From: Beroe ovata
Lineage: Eukaryota; Ctenophora; Nuda; Beroida; Beroidae
Assembly (NCBI GenBank): GCA_946803715.1
Contig: CAMPET010000029.1
Span: 357,660-381,898, forward strand
Length of the DNA stretch: 24,239 nucleotides
Reading direction: 5' to 3'
How positions within the stretch are numbered: the stretch's first letter is position 1; each line of letters opens with the position of its first letter. The notes under the pieces are model-generated. The model searched no databases. It had not been told where the DNA came from and worked only from the letters and a program-made list of their open reading frames with translations. The position numbers and the translations under genes were made by a program. This document shows, in pieces, positions 9,201-15,792 of this stretch.

Positions 9201-9488
9201 GTCTTCTGCCCCACACAGGTCCACAGCTTGTTCAAATCTCATTTCGATTCATAGAATATACCTATTGCAAAGTGAAATGTTAAACACTGATCATTCGCTC
9301 AGGCGTCGACAGTTGGGCAGGCTGGCTCGTACGAGTGCCCAATGTACCGGACGGGAGAGCGGTGCGGAACTCTCGATCAGTCTGGACATTCCGACAACTA
9401 CGTCACTTCCATTACCCTTCCATCGGAACAGCCCTCACAGCACTGGGTTACACGGGGACTCGCGATCATTGCTCAGAGTGATGATTGA
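64..9488 (+). CDS. Axonemal-type dynein heavy chain, C-terminal part (25 exons, 5' end outside window)
   Basis: Dynein heavy chains are AAA+ motors that move along microtubules; this one resembles the ciliary/axonemal families. Joining the 25 exons listed separately gives about 1,465 codons in one frame. In order they give the distal microtubule-binding domain (FTPDNVGKISVACKS), stalk coiled coil 2, AAA5 (RWPLLIDPQGQGKKWL), the linker before AAA6 (ERPWLEQQ...ILDDQ), AAA6 (SPGVDPTT, SLGRGQGP, WVFLQNCHL) and the C-terminal domain (GSLGWNIPYEF, YGGRVTDKWDQR, FWLSALFFPQ, YECPMYRTGERCGTL). The four ATPase modules AAA1-4 and the tail would lie upstream of the window. All introns are GT-AG and every phase joins. 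Family knowledge suggests an inner-arm-like chain, but the sequence is divergent and carries a Ser-rich insertion, so I do not assign a DNAH number. Exons 5 and 6 appear a second time around the N at 2515. Confidence 0.95.
407..698 (+). CDS. Dynein exon 2: stalk coiled coil 2 and start of AAA5
   Basis: The acceptor CCCCCAG is followed by a heptad-rich stretch (ESMEHLKAAQNALLKKQEQL, then LDRDKLENRI), typical of stalk strand CC2. It leads into LIEALSGEKERWSKLVEEL at the AAA5 entry. The exon ends one base into a codon at donor GTGAGT (699). Confidence 0.92.
910..1268 (+). CDS. Dynein exon 3: AAA5
   Basis: About 120 codons. YIGPFTQLYREKLWTSW corresponds to the family's Y-L-G-x-F-T-x-x-Y-R segment. 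NCHRWPLLIDPQGQGKKWL is the hallmark AAA5 sequence in the Walker-A position, and NAIRLGTSVLLE follows. Donor GTGAGT at 1269, phase 0. Confidence 0.93.
1386..1631 (+). CDS. Dynein exon 4: AAA5 small subdomain
   Basis: 82 codons. GVPDYIDPALYPILNRRQ, IEYNKEFRLYMSTSLSNPEY and LINFTVTFSGLQQQLLNRVV align by eye to the conserved dynein stretch ending in 'GLEDQLLGxVV'. The acceptor CAG is at 1383-1385 and the donor GTGGGT at 1632. Confidence 0.92.
1775..1909 (+). CDS. Dynein exon 5: AAA5-AAA6 linker helices (copy 1)
   Basis: 45 codons: ERPWLEQQKDAILKQLFEDN, then a glutamate/leucine-rich helix ending ADILDDQ. This matches the 'ERPxLE...LxxLExxIL...GNILDD' segment of dyneins. The preferred donor is at 1910. 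A second identical-looking donor lies 18 nt downstream at 1928 and would add VRQNDQ in frame. A second copy of the exon, lacking its first 12 nt and its acceptor, starts at 2516. Confidence 0.9.
2187..2303 (+). CDS. Dynein exon 6: helical linker before AAA6 (copy 1)
   Basis: 39 codons: DLVSTLDKCKKTAGEIQVRV, then MQSKIESTRKKYLP. This matches the conserved 'DLIxTLxxSKxTxxEIxxxxxxxxxxxxxIxxxRxxYxPVA' helix. The acceptor CTCACAG is at 2180-2186 and the donor GTGAGT at 2304. Copy 2 is at 2890-3006 and carries a few substitutions. Confidence 0.88.
2339..2514. other. Contig-specific insert in intron 6 with short terminal-type hairpin
   Basis: After copy 1 of exon 6 the intron matches copy 2 only to about 2341. 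It then changes to GC-rich sequence with no counterpart after copy 2. A perfect 8-bp hairpin (CGCCGGTT / AACCGGCG, 11-nt loop) sits at 2352-2378, close to the breakpoint. It could be a small transposable-element insertion present in one haplotype, or a chimeric contig end. Confidence 0.45.
2516..2638 (+). CDS. Second copy of dynein exon 5 (5'-truncated at an assembly N)
   Basis: It repeats 1787-1909 almost base for base, beginning directly after the N at 2515. It lacks the exon's first 12 nt and any splice acceptor, so it cannot be spliced as written. The 18-nt tandem donor is present here too. It is best read as the other haplotype of exon 5 placed in tandem by scaffolding. Confidence 0.8.
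2890..3006 (+). CDS. Second copy of dynein exon 6
   Basis: Same 117-nt length, phase and protein as 2187-2303, with synonymous differences (for example the last proline codon CCC instead of CCA). The acceptor CACAG and donor GTGAGT are intact. This copy continues into the intron leading to exon 7, whereas copy 1 runs into unrelated sequence from about 2342. Confidence 0.8.
3169..3315 (+). CDS. Dynein exon 7: start of AAA6
   Basis: 49 codons after acceptor TTATCCAG. VATRGAIIYFIMSDLTLLNC and MYNFSLEMFMNVFKTTV match the family segment 'VAxRGxxLYFxxxDLxxIxxMYQYSLxxFxxLF'. Donor GTGACG at 3316, phase 0. Confidence 0.93.
3583..3705 (+). CDS. Dynein exon 8: AAA6
   Basis: 41 codons, phase 0-0, with acceptor CTCATAG and donor GTACGG. 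EDDVVLEFNFNTANRDRQLD and KHVSDLVDHITMNLHKQ lead into the 'T..vY..V.RGLFE.hKL' region of AAA6, but the match is weak and unusually acidic. Confidence 0.85.
3965..4103 (+). CDS. Dynein exon 9: AAA6
   Basis: VVCALYSKHHLVYSFLVCIQ occupies the place of 'VxRGLFExHKLxFSFLLxxxI', and WDVFLHGG follows. Two donors 3 nt apart (4101 GTAGTA and 4104 GTATGT) keep the same phase and differ by one serine. GTATGT fits the consensus better. Confidence 0.85.
4104..4340 (+). repeat. Three imperfect copies of a ~34-bp repeat within intron 9
   Basis: Copies begin at about 4109, 4159 and 4204 and share GCACGTGTGAGAAGTGTGA (GCGCGTG in the middle copy) preceded by TGTTCATT. The first copy begins inside or next to the donor site. 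No coding role is seen. Confidence 0.8.
4341..4413 (+). CDS. Dynein exon 10: AAA6
   Basis: Short 73-nt exon between acceptor TATTTCAG and donor GTAAGG. It encodes SSQFVPVMEDDILGSTFTKA in the frame required by both neighbours. Confidence 0.82.
4598..4766 (+). CDS. Dynein exon 11: AAA6
   Basis: The acceptor is TGTGTGTGCAG. GKPTWLTTSQWEACNMIENA and LPPFQGLTKNMIDKPEFWL match the family's 'PxWLSxxxWxxIxxLxxLxxFxGLxxxI...W'. The donor GTAACA is at 4767, after an intact leucine codon. Confidence 0.9.
4901..5057 (+). CDS. Dynein exon 12: Ser-rich insertion in AAA6
   Basis: The second of two tandem acceptors (CAGGCAG|GCAATG) gives the correct frame; the first leads to a stop. Beyond AMLASPNPYYMFEQTR the exon encodes about 35 residues dominated by Ser, Arg, Thr, Asp and Glu (SRSSSTTSMKSSRADSSLEL, then SEDSEADIHSSSQLS). 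Canonical dyneins have a compact W-x-x-W...P-E-x-x-LP loop here, so this looks like a disordered, possibly phosphorylatable insertion. Donor GTATCA at 5058, phase 1, completes a Glu codon with the next exon. Confidence 0.85.
5231..5458 (+). CDS. Dynein exon 13: AAA6
   Basis: Encodes SLSAFQKLMLIKVLRMDALM, corresponding to the 'LxxFQKLLllRxLRPDxxxxA' helix, then TLGEQFIG and PILFILSPG. The last is the conserved 'PIIFILSPGxDP' strand, completed by the next exon. Confidence 0.95.
5584..5791 (+). CDS. Dynein exon 14: AAA6 core
   Basis: Completes SPG|VDPTTKLQRL and encodes VSLGRGQGPRIEEIL and KWVFLQNCHLGHSWLQNLQK. These are among the most conserved dynein heavy-chain motifs (SLGQGQGP and WVxLQNCHLAxSW). 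Donor GTACTG, phase 2. Confidence 0.97.
6072..6168 (+). CDS. Dynein exon 15: AAA6 / C-terminal junction
   Basis: The CAG at 6069-6071 is chosen as acceptor because it alone joins in phase; the next CAG at 6080-6082 breaks the frame. It encodes MQTESLHQDFRLWLSSMPDK then EIPGPVIQRSIK, matching 'hxxFRLWLTSxPxxxFPxxxLxxxxK'. Confidence 0.93.
6517..6735 (+). CDS. Dynein exon 16: C-terminal domain
   Basis: 73 codons. LEQPRGVRANLHQAF, FRKLVYNLCLFNSVILERKK and YGSLGWNIPYEFTNSDLE match 'EPPxGLRxNL', 'LCFFHAxxxERRKFG' and 'GWNIxYEFNxSDL'. Phase 0-0. Confidence 0.96.
6856..7053 (+). CDS. Dynein exon 17: C-terminal domain
   Basis: 66 codons. IPWEALLQLAGTVMYGGRVT and DKWDQRTLAAILSKFF match the invariant 'IPWxALxYLxGxxxYGGRVTDxWDxR' motif. 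Confidence 0.96.
7189..7373 (+). CDS. Dynein exon 18: C-terminal domain
   Basis: Encodes FISSLPNYDNPELFGMHHNA, matching 'YIxxLPxxDxPExFGLHxNA', and ends in phase 2 with QPSYQLDG completed by the next exon. Donor GTAAGG. Confidence 0.95.
7481..7712 (+). CDS. Dynein exon 19: C-terminal domain
   Basis: The acceptor CCCTCTAG precedes DLSNKDSLVMEFLIHVHKTL. The middle of the exon is poorly conserved. The end MQNVVRHE corresponds to 'xPLNxVLxQEMxRFNxLL', continued in exon 20. Confidence 0.88.
7744..7810 (+). repeat. GT-rich microsatellite in intron 19
   Basis: Runs of GTGTGT interspersed with TGTCTGTGTGT fill much of this 126-bp intron. Confidence 0.85.
7839..7985 (+). CDS. Dynein exon 20: C-terminal domain
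   Basis: 49 codons. VRHFNRLLGIIQQGLRTLAM and LDNKLPPAWR match 'RFNxLLxxIRxSLxxLxxAIxGLxxM...xxxxxVPxxW'. Confidence 0.94.
8063..8199 (+). CDS. Dynein exon 21: C-terminal domain
   Basis: EYSTSVAQPLAHWVESLASR and INFMQYWID occupy the 'SYPSLKPLGSWVxDLxxRxxFxxxW' position. Conservation is moderate. Ends phase 2 at GTAACA. Confidence 0.9.
8370..8506 (+). CDS. Dynein exon 22: C-terminal domain
   Basis: Ends LPRSFWLSALFFPQ, the conserved 'PxxFWLSGFFFPQ' strand. The preceding EEVSFQDIVKMSSAYQKTIP is not a strong match to any one axonemal subfamily. Confidence 0.93.
8800..8963 (+). CDS. Dynein exon 23: C-terminal domain
   Basis: GLLTAVLQTYSRKHGIPIDS and ITFEHSV match 'GFLTAxLQxxARKxxIPIDxLxFE'. An acidic low-complexity patch (PPQEEEDK) follows in the normally variable region. 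Confidence 0.95.
9078..9218 (+). CDS. Dynein exon 24: C-terminal domain
   Basis: 47 codons. PEEGILVHGLFLDGGRWDGS matches 'PEDGVYVxGLFLDGARWD', with IPLPEIVFCPTQ at the end. The 3' 63 nt of the exon lie inside the left arm of the giant inverted repeat. Confidence 0.95.
9303..9488 (+). CDS. Dynein exon 25: terminal exon and stop
   Basis: YECPMYRTGERCGTLDQSGH, SDNYVTSITLP and HWVTRGLAIIAQSDD then TGA (9486-9488). This matches the family C-terminus 'YxCPVYKTxxRxGTLSTTGHSTNFV...LPS...HWIxRGVALLCQL'. The whole exon is present again, inverted, at 10734-10919. Confidence 0.97.
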   Translation, partial: ASTVGQAGSYECPMYRTGERCGTLDQSGHSDNYVTSITLPSEQPSQHWVTRGLAIIAQSDD

Positions 9489-9651
9489 GCTGTAGTCGCA
9501 ATGAAATGTCGTATAACTTTGAGTAGTAGCAAGTCCAAAGTCGGAAGTACTACTACAGCTGTACTAGTGAACAGTAGCAAAGTGCAAAGGATCATATTGA
9601 TATAAAAATCATACATGATTTTAAAGTGTTATGATTATGAGTTATTCAGAC

Positions 9652-9657
9652 ATTAAA
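9652..9657 (+). promoter_or_regulatory. Possible dynein poly(A) signal (ATTAAA)
   Basis: ATTAAA, a common variant hexamer, lies 164 nt after the stop codon. No AATAAA was noticed closer. It is weak on its own. Confidence 0.3.
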
Positions 9658-9705
9658 ACTATCCAGGAATTTGCTGATTCCCAAGGCCATACCTAAGAGT
9701 ATAGA

Positions 9706-9787
9706 CAGAGACTGTTATACATAAGAGCATAGAGTTAGACTGTTAACAGAGACTGTTGTACATAAGAGCATAGAGTTAGACTGTTAG
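9706..9787 (+). repeat. 41-bp tandem repeat, two full units plus a partial
   Basis: Two adjacent 41-bp units starting CAGAGACTGTT and containing CATAAGAGCATAGAGTTAG differ by about two bases. A degenerate half unit precedes them. Mirrored in the right palindrome arm at about 10435-10516. Confidence 0.9.
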
Positions 9788-10733
9788 ACGTGAATTAACA
9801 ATATGAGCTTTGAATCGATGAATCATTGAATCAGTTCTCTAGAATTTACCAGGGTAATTCAAAATCAAATTGTATTATAGTATGTGTCATGTGGAATGTG
9901 AATTTGTTTGTCATTGTGTAAAATGTAAATATGTACGGAACGACCATGGTTTATAGTAATAGATATTGTCATTCATTGTGCACACGTTGCGCGCCCCTGT
10001 TCTACTCAGTGAACTGAAAAGTCGTAGAAACCACGGAGACGCGCAGCGCGCGCGGAGTATTTGGGTCACGCAGCGCGGGAACATCATGCATCATTCATTT
10101 AAATGCATTACGCCAACTAATTAGAATTGCAGTAGTAATGTTCCCGCGCTGCGTGACCCAAATACTCCGCGCGCGCTGCGCGTCTCCGTGGTTTCTACGA
10201 CTTTTCAGTTCACTGAGTAGAACAGGGGCGCGCAACGTGTGCACAATGAATGACAATATCTATTACTATAAACCATGGTCGTTCCGTACATATTTACATT
10301 TTACACAATGACAAACAAATTCACATTCCACATGACACATACTATAATACAATTTGATTTTGAATTACCCTGGTAAATTCTAGAGAACTGATTCAATGAT
10401 TCATCGATTCAAAGCTCATATTGTTAATTCACGTCTAACAGTCTAACTCTATGCTCTTATGTACAACAGTCTCTGTTAACAGTCTAACTCTATGCTCTTA
10501 TGTATAACAGTCTCTGTCTATACTCTTAGGTATGGCCTTGGGAATCAGCAAATTCCTGGATAGTTTTAATGTCTGAATAACTCATAATCATAACACTTTA
10601 AAATCATGTATGATTTTTATATCAATATGATCCTTTGCACTTTGCTACTGTTCACTAGTACAGCTGTAGTAGTACTTCCGACTTTGGACTTGCTACTACT
10701 CAAAGTTATACGACATTTCATTGCGACTACAGC

Positions 10734-10919
10734 TCAATCATCACTCTGAGCAATGATCGCGAGTCCCCGTGTAACCCAGTGCTGTGAGGGCTGTTCCGAT
10801 GGAAGGGTAATGGAAGTGACGTAGTTGTCGGAATGTCCAGACTGATCGAGAGTTCCGCACCGCTCTCCCGTCCGGTACATTGGGCACTCGTACGAGCCAG
10901 CCTGCCCAACTGTCGACGC
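10734..10919 (-). pseudogene. Inverted copy of the terminal dynein exon
   Basis: Base-for-base reverse complement of exon 25, in the right palindrome arm, with its intron 24 flank and 63 nt of exon 24 (to 11066). With no upstream exons on this strand it could not encode a motor. If real, transcripts reading through could form double-stranded RNA with the dynein 3' end. Confidence 0.85.
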
Positions 10920-11069
10920 CTGAGCGAATGATCAGTGTTTAACATTTCACTTTGCAATAGGTATATTCTATGAATCGAAATGAGATTTGAACAAGCTGTG
11001 GACCTGTGTGGGGCAGAAGACTATCTCGGGGAGGGGAATGACTTGTTTGCCGGGCAGTGCCTCCACTAN

Positions 11070-12252
11070 ATTTCCTTCAGAAAAGAAATAGAGAAGCAAA
11101 TGAGGGCACCAAAATGTGCATAATCATCTCATTAGTGGTGGTCGACCTGATCAGAAAGACGGTATCTCTTTCCGTTCCCGAGATATCGGCCATTTCTTCA
11201 TATGCGAGTGACGAGTGTGGGAAAGTTATCAGATCAGAAAGATTGCCTGCATTGTGAATAGCCTCCAAGCATTCTGCTTGTATGATTGTGTACGTATGTT
11301 TCCAACCTATAGTGTCTTCAGTCCTCAAGGTCGACCCTGGCGGAATACGGTACCCCCTTCTAAGCAACTGGTGAAATCCCATTGACCTGCTGGGGAAACC
11401 CTGGCGACCATTATCTAACCCCCTAACTGGACTCCTACTAAACACTTGCAGTAGGTATACCGTTTTCACATTCCTCAGGGTCGAGGTCCATGCCTAAAGT
11501 TTACTGACACACTCAAGATGAACCCTATGTATATCAATATGATCAGAATGTGGTCAGCAGGATTTCAGAAAATAATCACCAGGTGGTCACTGGTCAGTAG
11601 AGGTCAGTAGGGGGTCAAACATTCATTAAAATGACCCTGCAAGGGCACTGCTTCATTGCTTCAAAGTTTTGAATAATGAACCTCTTTGGATCAACTTCTG
11701 ACTCCCACTGGGCAGTGGCACAGATCCTATTTGGCCACTTCGTGACCCAATTCTGACCACATTTTGCTCCCTTTCGGGCCACTCGTACAGGAAACTGCGC
11801 AGAAGGGTTGAACTTGAATGAGGAGCTCCTCATTGCAGCGAAGTCTTGAAAGAGTAAAGCATGGATTACACTTTATCAACCGCCACTGGCCTGATTAAAT
11901 TAGAAGGAGCGATGACAAGAAGCAGAGTCAGAAGAGTTCATAAAAGGGTCCATATTTCCTGACATTAATACCCTTCGTTTGATACCTAACACGACGGGAA
12001 TTTTCCGCGTTTTCATGAATTCCTAAATTTTCCCACGCATCCAGGTGAAAAAATGGGGCGTGGCCAATATCTTGAAAACAGAAAGAGATGTATTCTCTCT
12101 TATGAGCCCTACCCCCACTAATGTGATAATTGTGCACATTTTGTGCCCTCACTTGCCTCTCTATACCTTTTCCGAAGGAAATCGAAAATTTTCCCACGCA
12201 AGCGTATGAAAAAAGGGGGCGTGGCCGATAACTCGAAAACGGAAAGAGATTT
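11070..12252. repeat. Repeat-rich segment with three copies of a ~160-bp unit
   Basis: 12004-12090 and 12166-12252 are tandem copies spaced 160 bp, sharing TTTCCCACGCA, ATGAAAAAA-type and GGGCGTGGCC motifs and GAAAACGGAAAGAGAT. A third, inverted copy opens the segment at 11070-11225 (TTTCCTTC...TGAGGGCAC). The segment begins and ends in these repeats at N positions. The 780 bp between (11226-12003) show no convincing gene. An inverted-repeat non-autonomous element or satellite is possible. Confidence 0.7.
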
Positions 12253-12253
12253 N

Positions 12254-14352
12254 CTGTAGAATTTATCGCTCTGATGGCCGATAAGCTCTCGCAGTTTATC
12301 AAAATCTTGGTGTTGCTTGGGTTGTGGTCTATCAATAACTCTGCAGTTCTGGCTACTGCGAGAGTCTCGGCTTGGAAGACCGTGCTGTGTGGCCCCAGGT
12401 GGATGGATTCTTGGAGATTTAGGTCTCTCCATGCGGAGTTCCCTTTGATCACCACAACTGCTCCTGTTCTGTCGTTCTGTCTTGAACCATCCGTGTAGCA
12501 CACTATATCGTATTCCTCTGATCTTGGTTCACTGTACTCGCTCCTAAGAGGAGTTTGCACTACAAACTTCTGATCTATACTAAGGATAGGTGTCCTATGG
12601 TCCTGTGTTGAGTAGTCTAACTCCCTGGGTAGGGCCCTGAGATGCCTCTCGTTGTTGCAGATGTGGCTGGTGATGCGGATTGAGGGCTTCCCCACAGTAG
12701 GAAAGTCCCAATGGCCATGGGACTTTAACCTTAGGGTTTCCTTAGCCACTGCTTCTTTGAGCCAGAGGTAGATCGGTGGGATGCCAGTTAGCACGTTCAG
12801 TGCTGCTGATGGTGTTGAGGGCATTGCGCTCGTAATGAGTACATTGGCCAGTCTCTGTACACCAGCCAGCATTTTCTGGTTGTGCTGTTTGTCCACTCCC
12901 GTGATCCATATTGCGGAGCCATACCCCAGAATGGGTCGCACCATGACCTCATATATCCAGCGCAAGGTGGTCCGTGAGAGGCCGCACGTGGGATCAACTG
13001 CCCTCCTGCACTGCATGAGGATGCCTTTGGCTTTCTTGCTTATGCTCTCGATATGTTCGTTCCATGTCAGCTTGGAGTCAAGGGTGATTCCAAGGAGTTT
13101 AGTGGAGCTGCGAACCTTGATCTCTGCCCCATTCACTTTCAGTGGGGGACTGAAGTTCCAGTCTCTTCTGTATGTGAACATTACGCAGTGGGTTTTTGGA
13201 TTGGTAAAGTCTGAGCCCGTTAAGGGTGCACCATCTGCTTATTCTATTGAGGCTTTTTTGTGTGACCTCTCTGAGAGTCTCTGCATCGAAGCCTTCCTTG
13301 TTGACTGAGGAGCGTTTCTTGGGCGATAGCACCACTGATACTAGAGATAGGTCATCAGCAAAACCTAGAAGGTTGCATGGCACCTTATCTCTAGTATATT
13401 CTAGTAGCTCATTAATCACGAGATTCCATAGCAGGGGCAGAGAATTCCTCCCTGCGGGCACCCGCGAATGATGGAAATTACCTTTTCACTTCCCTGCAGG
13501 CCAACCGTGGTCTGTCGTCGTCGAATCATTGACATGATCCATCGATTGACACCATATGACCTGCAGTTCTTTGATAGGGCTCTTTCTATCGCCTCAAAGG
13601 ATAGTGGATATGTTGTCAAACGCGCTTTCAATGTCAAGGAAGGTGCCGAGAGTTATTCCTTTGTTGAAGATGGCCATTTCGAGTTTCCTGACGAGCTTGT
13701 GGATTGCTGCTGTGGTAGAACTGCCTCGCTTGAAACCAAATTGTTTCTTGCTTAGTTTGTCGCATACCTTCAGGTCCATATGCCACAGTATCACACGTTC
13801 CATCCATTTAAGGAAAACAGGAGACAGGGTTATGGTACGGAAAGCTTCAGGGTTCTTATAGTCGTCCTTAACGGGCTTTGGTAGGAATATACTGTTCGAG
13901 CTGCACCACGAGTGGTGTGTGCCCTAATTGGTAGCTAGCCTTAGCAACTTTGATGAAAGTATTGCTGATGCTAGCCCAGCCTTTCTGGAGCATGATTGGC
14001 CTGATGCCATGGGGTCCTGCCGCCGACAGAGGATCAAACTCCTGGAGAGCACGTCTCACCCTATTCTCAGAGAATATGTGGTCCACGCTCCATGGGGGTT
14101 CGTCTTCTCTGCCGGTTCCTGTGCTTTGCCCGTTGACGGGGGTGCTTGCTGTGCTCCAAAGTGTACCTCTGCTAGGCGGTCTAGGGTTTTGGATGGAGTC
14201 TCCGTGAGATTTCCATCTTCTTTCCTTACGGAGCCTAGCTTGGTTTCTTTGTTGTTCTTTATGAGGCACGAGATTGGCTTGGAATCAGATTTTGCCTCTA
14301 ATTTCGAGCATAATCAAGGGGCTGGCAAGCCCCTCGCGGCATCTGTAGGAAA
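12254..14352 (-). pseudogene. Retrotransposon ORF2: reverse transcriptase and RNase H, frameshifted
   Basis: Recognisable RT blocks, in minus-strand order: DPLSAAGPHGIRPIML, LPKPVKDDYKNPEAFRTITL, SKKQFGFKRGSST, FLDIESAFDNIS, GCPQGGIL, and the catalytic box LLGFADDLSLV (FADD in place of YADD). The thumb-like LLGITLDSKLTWNEHI and MVRPILGYGSAIW follow. RNase H shows CYTDGSRQNDRTGAVV and FQAETLAVARTAELL, but the third acidic block reads NCESLSAIRA rather than the usual D-S. At least five frame changes interrupt it (near 14096, 13887, 13600, 13436 and 13190), two of them in short G/C runs. A decayed copy or low-quality sequence. Confidence 0.85.
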
Positions 14353-14500
14353 NGCTAGGCGGTCTAGGGTTTCGGATGGAGTCTCAGTGAGATTTCCGTC
14401 TTCTTTCCTTACCGAGCCTAGTTTGGTTTCTTTGTTGTTTTTTATGAGACACGAGATTCGCTTGGAGTCAGATTTTGCTTCTAGCTTCGAGCAGAATTCC
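14171..14500 (-). repeat. Direct duplication across the N at 14353
   Basis: 14171-14320 and 14354-14500 are direct repeats offset by 183 bp, both starting GCTAGGCGGTCTAGGGTTT and differing at roughly one base in ten to fifteen. Both encode the same ORF2 linker (KNNKETKLGSVRKEDGNL). This is an overlap of two non-identical element copies left unmerged at the scaffold join. Confidence 0.9.
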
Positions 14501-15711
14501 TTGTATTTATGCGTCCACGTGCGGTCACGTAACTTCACATATTGCTTCCGGGACTCATCCCTCTGTGCTTTGAGTGTCGTGTCTCCTTGTTTCTTACGCG
14601 ATGCTTTCCTGATCTTCGCTCTCATAGAGGCCCTGGCTGCCTTCACTTCGGCAGTATCCCACGGGGGTGGTTTCACCTTCGCCGACACGAATGTCAGGTC
14701 AGTTGCCGAGTTGAAGGCTTCCATTACGCTCGCCGAGAGTAAATCTGCCGCCCTGTCCAATTTCTCAGTGCAGCTGAGATCATCGAACTGGCTTGCGCAG
14801 GAAGCCATGTTGTTTTCCAGAGCTGTCTCGAATGCACTCCAATTTGTTTTGGCGACATCTCTAAAGCTCTGTTTGCTGAGGGGGGTGCTGCCAGTACTTC
14901 TGAACTTGATATATCGGTGGTCTGAGGAGTGCACCAATCGATCTTTCTCGTCCACCATCCAGTCGGCAACCAGTTTGTGGCCGCTATGGTTGGTTATCGT
15001 GAGGTCGATTGTGTTACTCCACCGCCCGTTATCAAAAGTGGGGGTGTTGCCCACGTTCTCGATGTATAGATCGTTCGCCAGGATGTACTCGAGGAGTTTA
15101 TCTCCCCGTTCTTTCCGTTTCTGATCACGTATTCGACTCTTCCATGCCGTGTTATGGGCATTGGAATCGGTACCTATGATCAGGGCGAGATGGTGCTGTT
15201 TTGCATGTTCTACTGCTTTCTTGAACTCGGCGGATGGGCAGTCGGCCTCTTCGCCGTCCATGTAGCATGACACTATAAGCGTATCGACACCATCTACCTT
15301 AGACTGCACAGCAGCGCAGTCCCTAGTCATGATAGAGTCTTTCGGCCAAAATTGTCTCTCCATGGATTTATGATATAAGATGTTCGCTCTAATCCGATCC
15401 TCTGAATCTGTACAAGCGATTGAACGCATACAGTGGGACCCCTTAGAGATTACTCCCTTCCCATTGACGTGAGGTTCCTGCACCAGTATGACGGGTTTTG
15501 ACATGTTAGCCACGTACAAGCTCATGTCTTTGGTTGCTTGGCTTTGTTTGTTAAGATTTATTTGAATAAAGTTTAAGTAATCAGTGTCTCTGACTTGCTC
15601 ACCTCTATTCTGCTGTCCGGATCGTTGTATGGGGCGGCGGCGGACGGCGGTTGCTGTTGCTGTTGCTGATGTTATTGAACCAGGAACGGGTTGGGGGTCA
15701 TTGGTGGTCAT
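14354..15711 (-). CDS. Retrotransposon ORF2, N-terminal endonuclease part (intact frame)
   Basis: About 452 codons from an ATG at 15711, open up to the N at 14353. This is the apurinic-like EEP endonuclease that nicks target DNA for target-primed reverse transcription. Visible active-site blocks: FIQINLNK (Asn), ILVQEPHVNG (Glu), LIIGTDSNAHNTAW (Asp/Asn), GNTPTFDNGRWSNTIDLTIT, and VHSSDHRYIKF (Ser-Asp-His). After the domain a basic linker (KARASMRAKIRKASRKKQ) leads to TETPSETLDRL, where RT should begin. The frame being open here, but not beyond the N, suggests that the two contigs come from copies of different age. Confidence 0.88.
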
Positions 15712-15792
15712 GACCCCAGGGTTGTGACCAGGGGAGCTGGGGGTCGGTGGTCAACCCCTCTCGCTGTCTCCCCTGATCTGCGGGCAGACGGT

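Larger units (their letters stand above)
9156..11066. repeat. Giant near-perfect inverted repeat, 929-bp arms
   Basis: 9156-10084 and 10138-11066 are reverse complements (paired coordinates sum to 20222) with a 53-bp unpaired centre. Every segment I compared was identical. The left arm covers the end of dynein exon 24, intron 24, exon 25 and about 600 bp of 3' flank; the right arm stops 3 bp before the N at 11069. The stretch holds no gene other than the dynein end and its inverted copy. Either a very recent inverted duplication or a fold-back contig-end artefact. Confidence 0.95.

Noticed and set aside
11077-11469. 130-residue minus-strand frame
   Set aside because: Begins in unassigned DNA and ends inside the inverted 160-bp repeat, with no recognisable domain.
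13928-15124. 398-residue plus-strand reading frame
   Set aside because: Antisense to the retrotransposon ORF2 with recognisable catalytic motifs on the minus strand; it also crosses an N and the overlap duplication.
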